A stretch of DNA of 64,000 nt, from the NCBI RefSeq assembly GCF_900129425.1, contig NZ_LT670817.1, positions 6,324,001-6,388,000 of the forward strand, given 5' to 3'. Source of the stretch: Bradyrhizobium erythrophlei (lineage in GTDB: Bacteria; Pseudomonadota; Alphaproteobacteria; Rhizobiales; Xanthobacteraceae). Of this stretch, positions 8,316 through 15,646 are shown piece by piece. Both the position numbers and the translations under genes were made by a program. The first letter of the stretch is position 1; every line of letters begins with the position of its first letter. Below the pieces are notes generated by a model. That model did not search any database, was not told where the DNA came from, and saw only the letters and a program-made list of their open reading frames with translations.

Positions 8316-8720
8316 ATGATCCGATGTGTACGTTTATGGACAGGTGATGACCAGAATTCTTATTTCGAGGAAGGCGTTATCGAACTCAGCCCTGGTCAGC
8401 GCGGCGATTGGCTGAGCGACAAGCTCGCCGTGGCCAGCATCTCTTTCCAGGAAACGGCATCGGGCGGCGCCTTCGCCTGGCACACCGCACCGGTTCGGCA
8501 ACTGGTCGTCACACTAAGCGGCACGCTGGATTTCCAGACCCGCGAAGGTGAGCATTTCCTTCTCCACCCCGGCAATATCCTGCTCGCCGAGGACACCGTC
8601 GGCAGCGGACACAGCTGGAAACTGACCGACGATTCTTCCTGGCGCCGCGCCTACGTGATCCTCCAACCAGGAGCCGCGGTGCCGTTTCGCGCCCGCAAGC
8701 TGCAAGGGGTCTCGGCCTGA
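8316..8720 (+). CDS. Cupin-domain protein (copy 2)
   Basis: A 134-residue cupin, paralogous to the preceding gene. It opens MIRCVRLWTGDDQNSYFEEG, with AWHTAPVRQLVVTLSGTLDF and LLHPGNILLAEDTVGSGHSW in the two cupin motifs. The second motif has HPGN where copy 1 has RPGD, a change next to a putative metal-ligand position. GGAGGCAGACAG precedes the ATG. It lies between copy 1 and mqo in the same direction. The function is unknown; the retained pair suggests either a heteromer or divergence in ligand. Confidence 0.8.
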   Translation: MIRCVRLWTGDDQNSYFEEGVIELSPGQRGDWLSDKLAVASISFQETASGGAFAWHTAPVRQLVVTLSGTLDFQTREGEHFLLHPGNILLAEDTVGSGHSWKLTDDSSWRRAYVILQPGAAVPFRARKLQGVSA

Positions 8721-8787
8721 TCGAAAGGCTCGCCGAGAAACTCGCCAGGAAAAACATAGCACCCTGCAAATTTGAAGGAGAACTCCG

Positions 8788-10326
8788 ATGCCAGATAACT
8801 CCACTACCGAACCGGACGTCGTCCTCATTGGCGCGGGCATCATGAGTTCCACACTGGGAGTCTTCCTGAAAGAACTCGAACCCTCGCTCACCATCACGAT
8901 GTTCGAAACGCTCGGGGATTGTGGCCTCGAAAGCTCGGAAGCCTGGAACAACGCCGGCACCGGACACGCCGCCAATTGCGAAATGAACTACACGCCCGAG
9001 CGGCCCGACGGCAGCGTCGACATCTCCAGGGCGCTGGAAGTCAATGTTGAGTTCGACCTGTCGCGCCAGTTCTGGTCTTATCTTGTGAAGAAAGGTTCGA
9101 TCGCCGATCCGCGTTCGTTCATCCATCCCGTGCCGCATATGAGCTTTGTGCACGACGGCAACGTCTCGTTCCTCAAAAAGAGGTTCAAGGCGATGAGCGC
9201 GCACCACTGCTATTACGGGATGGAATACACCGAGAATCGGCAGAAGATCGCGGAATGGGCTCCGCTGGTGATGGAGGGCCGGACCGGCGACCAGCCCGTT
9301 GCAGCGACGCGGATCATCACCGGTACTGACGTAGACTATGGCTCCCTCACCCATCATCTGGTTCACCATCTGGTCGGGCTTCCGGGCTGCAGCGTGCATT
9401 ACAAGAACCACGTCACCCACATCGTCCGCGAGGAGGGAGGGCGCTGGCGTGTCGAGGTACACGATCTCGTAAGCGGCGCAAAACGATCGGTAACGACAAA
9501 ATTCGTCTTCATCGGCGCAGGCGGCGGCGCGCTGCCGCTGCTGCAGAAGTCCGGCATTCCCGAGGGGCACGGCTATGCTGGCTTTCCCGTCAGCGGCATT
9601 TGGCTGCGTTGCGACGACCCCGAGATCAACAAGCGCCACCATGCCAAGGTCTACGGCAAGGCCTCGATAGGCTCGCCGCCGATGTCGGTGCCCCATCTCG
9701 ACACCCGGGTCATCGGCGGCCAGCACTCGCTGTTATTCGGTCCCTATGCCGGCTTCTCGAGCAAATTTTTGAAGCACGGCTCGCTAATGGATTTATTCGA
9801 ATCGCTCAGGCCGGCCAACATCGAGCCGCTGCTGTCGGTGGCGCGCGACAATTTCGACCTCACGGAATACCTGATTGGACAAGTCCTGCAGTCCGAGAGT
9901 CACCGGCTGGCCACGCTGGACGAGTATTTCCCGAACGCGAAGCCTGAAGACTGGAAGCTGCAAATCGCGGGGCAGCGCGTTGAGACTATCAAGCCCGATG
10001 TCAAACGCGGAGGCTTGCTGGAGTTTGGAACCGAGCTTGTCGGTGCGGCGGATCGTTCACTCGTTGCCCTCCTGGGAGCCTCGCCAGGCGCTTCCACAGC
10101 AGCGTTCATCGCGATCAGCGTGTTGGAGAAGTACTTCCCCGATCAGCTGACGGCCAGCGCGTGGCTGCCAAAACTGAAAGAGATAATCCCATCCTACGGC
10201 GTGTCGCTGATTGAGGATGCCGAACTCCTCCGGCGTGTTCGCGCGGATACGGCGCAGCTGCTCAAGGTCGAGAACATTGATCCGCCTGCCGTCAAGACGC
10301 GAAGGAGTTCCCGGGCTCGCGCATAG
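8788..10326 (+). CDS. mqo: Malate:quinone oxidoreductase
   Basis: A 512-residue FAD-dependent peripheral membrane enzyme that oxidises malate to oxaloacetate and reduces the quinone pool. The N-terminal FAD-binding motif DVVLIGAGIMSSTLGVFLKE (about residues 10-30) and the substrate-region segment SEAWNNAGTGHAANCEMNYT are characteristic of Mqo. FVFIGAGGGALPLLQKSGIP and LVALLGASPGASTAAFI are also family motifs. AAGGAG lies before the ATG. The last codons (RRSSRARA) lie inside a 31-bp sequence repeated just upstream of poxB, so the 3' end may have been rearranged. It works naturally with the neighbouring fumarase. Confidence 0.93.
   Translation: MPDNSTTEPDVVLIGAGIMSSTLGVFLKELEPSLTITMFETLGDCGLESSEAWNNAGTGHAANCEMNYTPERPDGSVDISRALEVNVEFDLSRQFWSYLVKKGSIADPRSFIHPVPHMSFVHDGNVSFLKKRFKAMSAHHCYYGMEYTENRQKIAEWAPLVMEGRTGDQPVAATRIITGTDVDYGSLTHHLVHHLVGLPGCSVHYKNHVTHIVREEGGRWRVEVHDLVSGAKRSVTTKFVFIGAGGGALPLLQKSGIPEGHGYAGFPVSGIWLRCDDPEINKRHHAKVYGKASIGSPPMSVPHLDTRVIGGQHSLLFGPYAGFSSKFLKHGSLMDLFESLRPANIEPLLSVARDNFDLTEYLIGQVLQSESHRLATLDEYFPNAKPEDWKLQIAGQRVETIKPDVKRGGLLEFGTELVGAADRSLVALLGASPGASTAAFIAISVLEKYFPDQLTASAWLPKLKEIIPSYGVSLIEDAELLRRVRADTAQLLKVENIDPPAVKTRRSSRARA
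10296..10326 (+). repeat. 31-bp repeat, copy A (mqo 3' end)
   Basis: This stretch, starting GACGCGAAGGAGTTCCCGGG, matches 13691-13721 at 29 of 31 bases. Copy A forms the last codons and stop of mqo. Copy B supplies the region just upstream of poxB, including its ribosome binding site. Confidence 0.85.
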
Positions 10327-10369
10327 CATGCGGCACTGACGCCTGCGGAGATCGGCCGTTCAACGGAGG

Positions 10370-10510
10370 GATGATCATGGTGGCGGCGAAGACCCGTTCC
10401 GGCTCTATCGCTGCCATACCATCATGAACTGCACCGAGACCTGTCCGAAAAATCTCAACCCTGCAAAGGCGATCGCGAAGACCAAGGAAATGATGGCAGA
10501 GCGCGGCTGA
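10370..10510 (+). pseudogene. sdhB: sdhB 3' remnant (succinate dehydrogenase FeS subunit)
   Basis: This frame reads EDPFRLYRCHTIMNCTETCP, then KNLNPAKAIAKTKEMMAERG and a TGA at 10508-10510. It is the C-terminal end of succinate dehydrogenase iron-sulfur protein, including its last cysteine cluster (C-x5-C-x3-C-P). The other roughly 200 residues are absent, and no start codon with a credible ribosome binding site is present. It is a leftover 3' end of a lost or relocated sdhB between mqo and the malic enzyme. Confidence 0.85.
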
Positions 10511-10575
10511 TTCGTCGTCAACCACCGCTCGCGCGAGCGGCGCAAACACCTTCAACACAGCAGGAAACAACGACC

Positions 10576-12228
10576 ATGCTTAACACGCTCCCTGAATCAT
10601 CGGGTCATCCCAACGGATATGAACTGTTGCACAATCCGCACCTCAATAAAGGAACATCTTTCACAGAGGCAGAGCGCCGCGCTGCGCACCTCGAAGGTCT
10701 TCTGCCGCCGGCAGTGATGACGATCGACGTCCAGGTGGCACGCCGGCACGCCGAGATCGCCAACCTGCACGACGATCTGCTGAAGTATCTCGTGCTGTCC
10801 GATCTGCAGTCCCGCAACGAGACGCTCTATTATGCGGTCCTGATGTCCGACCCGGCCACCTACATGCCGATCGTCTATACCCCGACGGTCGGAGAGGCAT
10901 GCCAGAAGTTCGGGCATATTTTCCGGCAGCCGCGCGGGATCTACCTGCCGATCACCGCACGCGGACGGCTCCAGGAATTGCTATCCAATTGGCCGGAAAG
11001 GGACATACGCTTCATCGTCGTCACTGATGGCGAGCGCATTCTCGGCCTTGGCGACCTCGGTGCCGGCGGCATGGGTATTCCGATCGGCAAACTAGCGCTC
11101 TATACCGCCTGCGCGGGCGTGCCCCCCCAACACTGCCTGCCAATTGTTCTCGATGTCGGCACCAATAACCAGGTTCTGCTCGACGACCCGTTGTATCTCG
11201 GTTTGCGTCAGAACCGGGTGCGCGGGGATGAGTACACGGCTTTTGTCGACGAGTTCGTCGAAGCCGTGCAACAGCTCTATCCGAAATGCTGCATCCAGTG
11301 GGAAGATTTTGCCAATTTCCATGCCGTCCCGATTCTTGCACGCTATCGGGAAGAGATATGCACCTTCAATGACGACATCCAGGGAACCGCCGGCATCGCC
11401 CTGGCGGGCATCTTCGCCGCGTTGCGCCTCACCGGAAAGAAGCTTGCTGAGCAGCGCTTTCTATTCCTCGGCGCGGGCTCGGCGGCGACCGGCATCGCGG
11501 AGCTGATCAGCCTGGCGATGGCACGAGAGGGCGTGGACCTCGCCGCGGCCCGAAGCAGCAATTCGCTGTTCGACATCAACGGTCTCGTGGTGAGTTCGCG
11601 CGCCGACCTTGCGGATTTCCAGAAGCCGTTCGCGAAGGACATGCCGCCTGTCTCGACATTTGTCGAGGCGATCCGTGTGCTGCGGCCGACCGGCATCATT
11701 GGGGTGAGCACTGTGCCAAAACTGTTCACCCGCGACGTGATCAGGACAATGGCGGAGATCAACGAGCGTCCGATCATCTTCCCGTATTCGAACCCGACGT
11801 CGCGCTCCGAATGTACGGCCGAAGAGGCCTACAGCTGGTCCGACGGCCGCGCCGTTTTCGCCAGCGGCAGTCCGTTCCCGCCGGTCGAGATCGCCGGCCG
11901 CCGTTTCGTGCCCGGCCAGGGCAACAATGTCTACATCTTCCCTGCCATGGGCATGGCGGTGTTTGCCACCGAAGCGACCCGGGTGACGGAAGAGATGTTC
12001 ATCGTTGCGGCGGAAGCGGTCGCCGAGGAGGTCACTGAAGAGAACCTCGCCGTGGGACTGATCTACCCGCCGCAGAGCCGCATTCTCGACGTGTCGCTCC
12101 ACGTCGCCGAACGGGTCGCAACCTTCATTTTTGACCAAGGTCTCGCACGGGTGGAACGGCCGGAGGATATCGGGGGGCTGATCCGCTCGCGGGTGTATCG
12201 GCCCGTCTATGCGGAGGCGGCCGAATGA
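10576..12228 (+). CDS. maeA: NAD-dependent malic enzyme (malate to pyruvate)
   Basis: Oxidative decarboxylation of L-malate to pyruvate with NAD+ in the cytosol. The 550-residue length fits the SfcA/MaeA long form. Motifs include PIVYTPTVGEACQKF (catalytic Tyr), GDLGAGGMGIPIGKLALYT, the metal-binding EDFANFHA and FNDDIQGTAGIALAG, and the dinucleotide-binding loop FLGAGSAATGIAE. The C-terminal part FPYSNPTSRSEC is also standard. The stop overlaps the start of the NADH dehydrogenase gene by four bases (ATGA), so the enzyme that makes NADH and the one that reoxidises it are translationally coupled. Confidence 0.93.
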   Translation: MLNTLPESSGHPNGYELLHNPHLNKGTSFTEAERRAAHLEGLLPPAVMTIDVQVARRHAEIANLHDDLLKYLVLSDLQSRNETLYYAVLMSDPATYMPIVYTPTVGEACQKFGHIFRQPRGIYLPITARGRLQELLSNWPERDIRFIVVTDGERILGLGDLGAGGMGIPIGKLALYTACAGVPPQHCLPIVLDVGTNNQVLLDDPLYLGLRQNRVRGDEYTAFVDEFVEAVQQLYPKCCIQWEDFANFHAVPILARYREEICTFNDDIQGTAGIALAGIFAALRLTGKKLAEQRFLFLGAGSAATGIAELISLAMAREGVDLAAARSSNSLFDINGLVVSSRADLADFQKPFAKDMPPVSTFVEAIRVLRPTGIIGVSTVPKLFTRDVIRTMAEINERPIIFPYSNPTSRSECTAEEAYSWSDGRAVFASGSPFPPVEIAGRRFVPGQGNNVYIFPAMGMAVFATEATRVTEEMFIVAAEAVAEEVTEENLAVGLIYPPQSRILDVSLHVAERVATFIFDQGLARVERPEDIGGLIRSRVYRPVYAEAAE

Positions 12229-13622
12229 GCGAGGTTCTGCGTCGCGAACGCAACGCTCCCGTCAAACGAAAAGACCTGCTGGCATCGCGCGTGGATCAGG
12301 ACCCCGACCAAGAAAAGTTGCATCGTATCGTGGTGGTAGGCGGCGGTGCCGCGGGGCTCGAACTTGTCACCCGGTTGGGCGACCGCTTGGGCCGGCGCTC
12401 CCGGGCGTCTGTCACCTTGGTCGAATGCGCCCGGACCCATCTCTGGAAACCGTTGTTGTACGCCGTGGCAGCGGGAAGCCTGAATCCCGGCGAATATGAG
12501 TTGAGTTATCTTGCGCAGGCGCACTGGCACGGGTTTCACTATTGCTTAGGCGAGATGATCGGTCTGGACCGCGTCAAGAAAGAGGTGCGCCTCGGTGCCG
12601 CGCTCGACGGCGAGGGACGCCAGATCACGCCGGAACGCTCGATCGGGTACGATACGTTGGTAATCGCAATCGGCAGCGTTACCAACGATTTCGGAACGCC
12701 GGGCGTTGCCAAATATGCAGTACCGCTGGAGACGCCGGCGCAGGCAGAGCGCTTCAACCGCCGTGTGGTCAACGCGTGCCTGCGCGCGCAAACACAGACC
12801 GAGCCTGTGCGACCAGGCCAGCTTCACGTCGCGATCGTCGGTGCCGGTGCGACCGGCACGGAATTGGCTGCCGAGCTCCATCGGACGATGCGCGAGGTCG
12901 TTAGTTACGGGCTTGACCATATCAACCCTGAGCGTGACGTCCGGATCGTCTTGATCGAGGGTGCACCCCGCATTCTCCCTGGCTTGCCGGAACGCATCTC
13001 GGATGCGACCCAGCGCTTGCTCGATAAGATGGGCGTCGAGGTTCGCGCCAGCGCCCGGGTGACGGAGGTATCGGCCAATGGAGTGAAGCTCGCCGACGGC
13101 TCCTTCATAGATTCTGAGCTGGTCGTGTGGGCAGCCGGCGTTAAAGCGCCGGAAGTATTGGGCGGGCTCGATGGGCTGGAGACCAATCGCATCAATCAAC
13201 TCGTCGTCGAATCGACCCTCCAGACGACGCGAGATCCCGACGTTTTCGCGATCGGCGATTGCGCCGCCTGTCCGCGTCCAGGCACATCCGTGCCGGTGCC
13301 GCCTCGCGCGCAGGCCGCGCACCAGGAAGCATCGCACCTGGTTCGTCAGATCCAGCGTCGGCTGCGCGACAAACCCTTGCAGCCATATACCTATCGTGAC
13401 TTCGGCTCGCTGGTATCGCTGGGAAAATGGAGTACAGTCGGCAACCTGATGGGATTCCTGTCCGGCCGCAGCTTCTTCGTCGAAGGCCTGTTTGCCCGGA
13501 CCATGTATCGCTCGCTTCGCCTTATGCACGAGCAGGCGCTCGGCGGCACCAGGCGGGCTGTACTGTCATTCATCTCCCGCGCTCTGGCGCACCGAATTGA
13601 CCCGCCAGTGAAACTGCATTGA
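12225..13622 (+). CDS. ndh: Type II NADH:quinone dehydrogenase (NDH-2)
   Basis: A 465-residue single-subunit flavoprotein that passes electrons from NADH to quinone without pumping protons. There are two Rossmann motifs, VVVGGGAAGLELVTRLGDRL (FAD, about residue 37) and VAIVGAGATGTELAAELHRT (NADH, about residue 200). The FAD-phosphate motif VFAIGDCAACP sits near residue 345, and PPRAQAAHQEASHL follows. The C-terminal 60 residues hold amphipathic and hydrophobic stretches expected to dock on the membrane. It overlaps the malic enzyme stop by four bases. The residues before the first Rossmann fold form an unusually long, charged N-terminal extension of about 35 residues. Confidence 0.92.
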   Translation: MSEVLRRERNAPVKRKDLLASRVDQDPDQEKLHRIVVVGGGAAGLELVTRLGDRLGRRSRASVTLVECARTHLWKPLLYAVAAGSLNPGEYELSYLAQAHWHGFHYCLGEMIGLDRVKKEVRLGAALDGEGRQITPERSIGYDTLVIAIGSVTNDFGTPGVAKYAVPLETPAQAERFNRRVVNACLRAQTQTEPVRPGQLHVAIVGAGATGTELAAELHRTMREVVSYGLDHINPERDVRIVLIEGAPRILPGLPERISDATQRLLDKMGVEVRASARVTEVSANGVKLADGSFIDSELVVWAAGVKAPEVLGGLDGLETNRINQLVVESTLQTTRDPDVFAIGDCAACPRPGTSVPVPPRAQAAHQEASHLVRQIQRRLRDKPLQPYTYRDFGSLVSLGKWSTVGNLMGFLSGRSFFVEGLFARTMYRSLRLMHEQALGGTRRAVLSFISRALAHRIDPPVKLH

Positions 13623-13690
13623 ACGGCCTGAGAGATGCGAAACTTCGAATACCGGCAAGCAGGATCACTCGCCAGCGGCTCTTCCCTAAA

Positions 13691-13721
13691 GACACGAAGG
13701 AGCTCCCGGGCTCGCGCATAG
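13691..13721 (+). repeat. 31-bp repeat, copy B (poxB leader)
   Basis: The second copy of the 31-bp repeat, with two mismatches to 10296-10326. It ends ten bases before the poxB ATG and includes GAAGGAG. GGAG at its junction probably serves as the poxB ribosome binding site. Confidence 0.85.
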
Positions 13722-13730
13722 GAGATCATT

Positions 13731-15467
13731 ATGGCCAAGACAGTCGCTGATCAATTTGCGGAAATCCTTGCTGCCGCCGGCGTCAAACGGATCTATGGCA
13801 TCGTTGGCGACAGCCTGAACGGTTTGACCGATGCGATCCGCCGCCAGGGCAAGATCGAATGGAAGCATATGCGGCACGAAGAGGTCGCGGCTTTCGCGGC
13901 CGGTGGCGAAGCGCACGTGACGGGCGAGCTTGCGGTTTGCGCCGGGAGCTGTGGACCGGGCAATCTGCACCTCATCAATGGCCTGTTCGATTGTCAGAGG
14001 TCGCGGTTACCGGTGCTTGCCATTGCAGCGCAGGTACCGTCGGCCGAACTCGGCGCCGGATATTTCCAGGAAACCCATCCGGAGAACCTGTTCAAGGAGT
14101 GCAGTCACTATTGTGAGCTGATCTCAGGGGCCAACCAGATGCCGCGCGTTCTGGAGATCGCGATCCGACAGGCGGTAGGTAGTCGCGGCGTTTCGGTCGT
14201 GGTCATTCCGGGCGACGTAGCCCTTCTGCCCGCCGCGGAGGCGCCGCCGCCGAAGGCAGCGGGCCTGCTGCCCAGCCAAGTCGTTGCGATGCCGGCCCGC
14301 GCCGATGTCGAGCGGCTCGCGGCGCTCCTCAACAGCGACGGCCGGGTGACCATGCTGTGCGGCTCGGGATGTCAGGGCGCGCATGACCATGTCCTCGCGC
14401 TCGCGGATCGCCTGAAAGCTCCCATCGTGCACGCGTTCCGAGGCAAGGAGCACGTCGAATGGGACAATCCGTTTGACGTCGGGATGACCGGGCTGATTGG
14501 CTTCTCGTCAGGCTATTACGCCATGCTTGATTGCGACATCCTGTTGATGCTCGGCACCGATTTTCCTTATCGCCAGTTCTATCCGCGTGGTGCGGGCGTT
14601 CGCATCGCACAGGTGGACGTCCGGCCCGAACAGATCGGCCGCCGCGCGCCGGTCGATCTCGGCGTGACCGGCGACGTTCGTGCGACCATTGAAACGGTGT
14701 TGCCGCTCATCAAGGAGACGCGCGATCGTACCCATCTCGACCGGGCGACGGCGCATTACCGCAAGGCGCGCAAGGATCTCGATGGGCTTGCGGTCAACAA
14801 ACCCGGCCGTAAACCGATCCACCCGCAGCAGGTTGCCAAAGCGATCAGCGATCAAGCGTCGCAGGACGCCATCTTCACCTGCGACGTCGGTCTGCCGACG
14901 GTGTGGGCGGCTCGCTATCTCGCGATGAACGGCAAGCGGCGACTAATCGGATCGTTCTGGCATGGCTCTATGGCCAATGCGATGTCGCACGCGATTGGTG
15001 CACAGACGGCGTTTCCAGGACGGCAGGTGATCTCGCTGTCGGGTGACGGTGGCTTTACCATGCTGATGGGTGACTTTCTCAGCCTGGCGCAGCTCGGCCT
15101 GCCGGCGAAGATCGTGGTGTTCAACAACAGCGCCCTCGGCTTCATCGAAATCGAGCAAAAATCCTCGGGCTTTCTCGACTTCGGTACCGAGTTCAAGAAT
15201 CCGAACTTTGCCGCCATGGCCGAAGCCTGCGGCATTCGCGGGATCCGGCTGGAGGATCCGGCCGATGTCGAGGAGGGTATCGCTACCGCGCTCGCCCATG
15301 ACGGGCCGGTGCTGGTCGACGCGGTGGTGAGCCGGACGGTGCTTCCTATCCCGCCTGCCATTACTGTCGAAATGGCCAAGGGCTTCACGCTTTACATGGT
15401 AAAAGCCGTGTTCAATGGTCGCGGCGACGATCTCGTCGATCTCGCCCGATCGAACCTGTGGGCTTGA
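13731..15467 (+). CDS. poxB: Pyruvate:quinone oxidoreductase (PoxB type)
   Basis: A 578-residue thiamine-diphosphate flavoenzyme that decarboxylates pyruvate to acetate and CO2 and reduces quinone at the membrane. The N-terminal domain has GVKRIYGIVGDSLNGLTDAI and RHEEVAAFAAGG with the catalytic Glu. The C-terminal TPP-binding motif is GDGGFTMLMGDFLSLAQLGL followed by VVFNN. The tail (AVFNGRGDDLVDLARSNLWA) resembles the lipid-binding C-terminal helix of PoxB. It lies downstream of malic enzyme and ndh, completing malate to pyruvate to acetate. Acetolactate synthase is an alternative TPP family, but FDCQRSRLPVLAIAAQVPS and the C-terminal tail favour PoxB. Confidence 0.9.
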   Translation: MAKTVADQFAEILAAAGVKRIYGIVGDSLNGLTDAIRRQGKIEWKHMRHEEVAAFAAGGEAHVTGELAVCAGSCGPGNLHLINGLFDCQRSRLPVLAIAAQVPSAELGAGYFQETHPENLFKECSHYCELISGANQMPRVLEIAIRQAVGSRGVSVVVIPGDVALLPAAEAPPPKAAGLLPSQVVAMPARADVERLAALLNSDGRVTMLCGSGCQGAHDHVLALADRLKAPIVHAFRGKEHVEWDNPFDVGMTGLIGFSSGYYAMLDCDILLMLGTDFPYRQFYPRGAGVRIAQVDVRPEQIGRRAPVDLGVTGDVRATIETVLPLIKETRDRTHLDRATAHYRKARKDLDGLAVNKPGRKPIHPQQVAKAISDQASQDAIFTCDVGLPTVWAARYLAMNGKRRLIGSFWHGSMANAMSHAIGAQTAFPGRQVISLSGDGGFTMLMGDFLSLAQLGLPAKIVVFNNSALGFIEIEQKSSGFLDFGTEFKNPNFAAMAEACGIRGIRLEDPADVEEGIATALAHDGPVLVDAVVSRTVLPIPPAITVEMAKGFTLYMVKAVFNGRGDDLVDLARSNLWA

Positions 15468-15479
15468 GGCCGGGAGAGT

Positions 15480-15618
15480 TCGGGCGATACGCACCTGGCC
15501 GGCGATCGTGGGCTACGCCATTGGTTGCGGCCCGGTGGCGACATGCAAGGCGGTAATCGGCTCAGGTCCGTGGCTTTGCCTGCAAAAGCCCGTTCTGCTC
15601 GCGGTTGCGATAGGATGA
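15480..15618 (+). pseudogene. Possible C-terminal remnant of a DUF1275 (YoaK-like) membrane protein
   Basis: One frame reads TWPAIVGYAIGCGPVATCKA and then LLAVAIG before a stop. A shift inside it improves the match to the last two membrane helices of DUF1275 proteins (GxxxGxxxG, then a Leu-rich end). There is no start codon context. The assignment is weak; the stretch may simply be noise. Confidence 0.25.
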
Positions 15619-15646
15619 CTGCTAATCTCGAGGGAGGCCGGGGCTC

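Noticed and set aside
8509..9726. Minus-strand frame of 405 codons across mqo
   Set aside because: Antisense to a well-supported mqo; no recognisable domain or ribosome binding site.
12546..13529. Minus-strand frame of 327 codons across ndh
   Set aside because: Antisense shadow of NDH-2; composition not protein-like.
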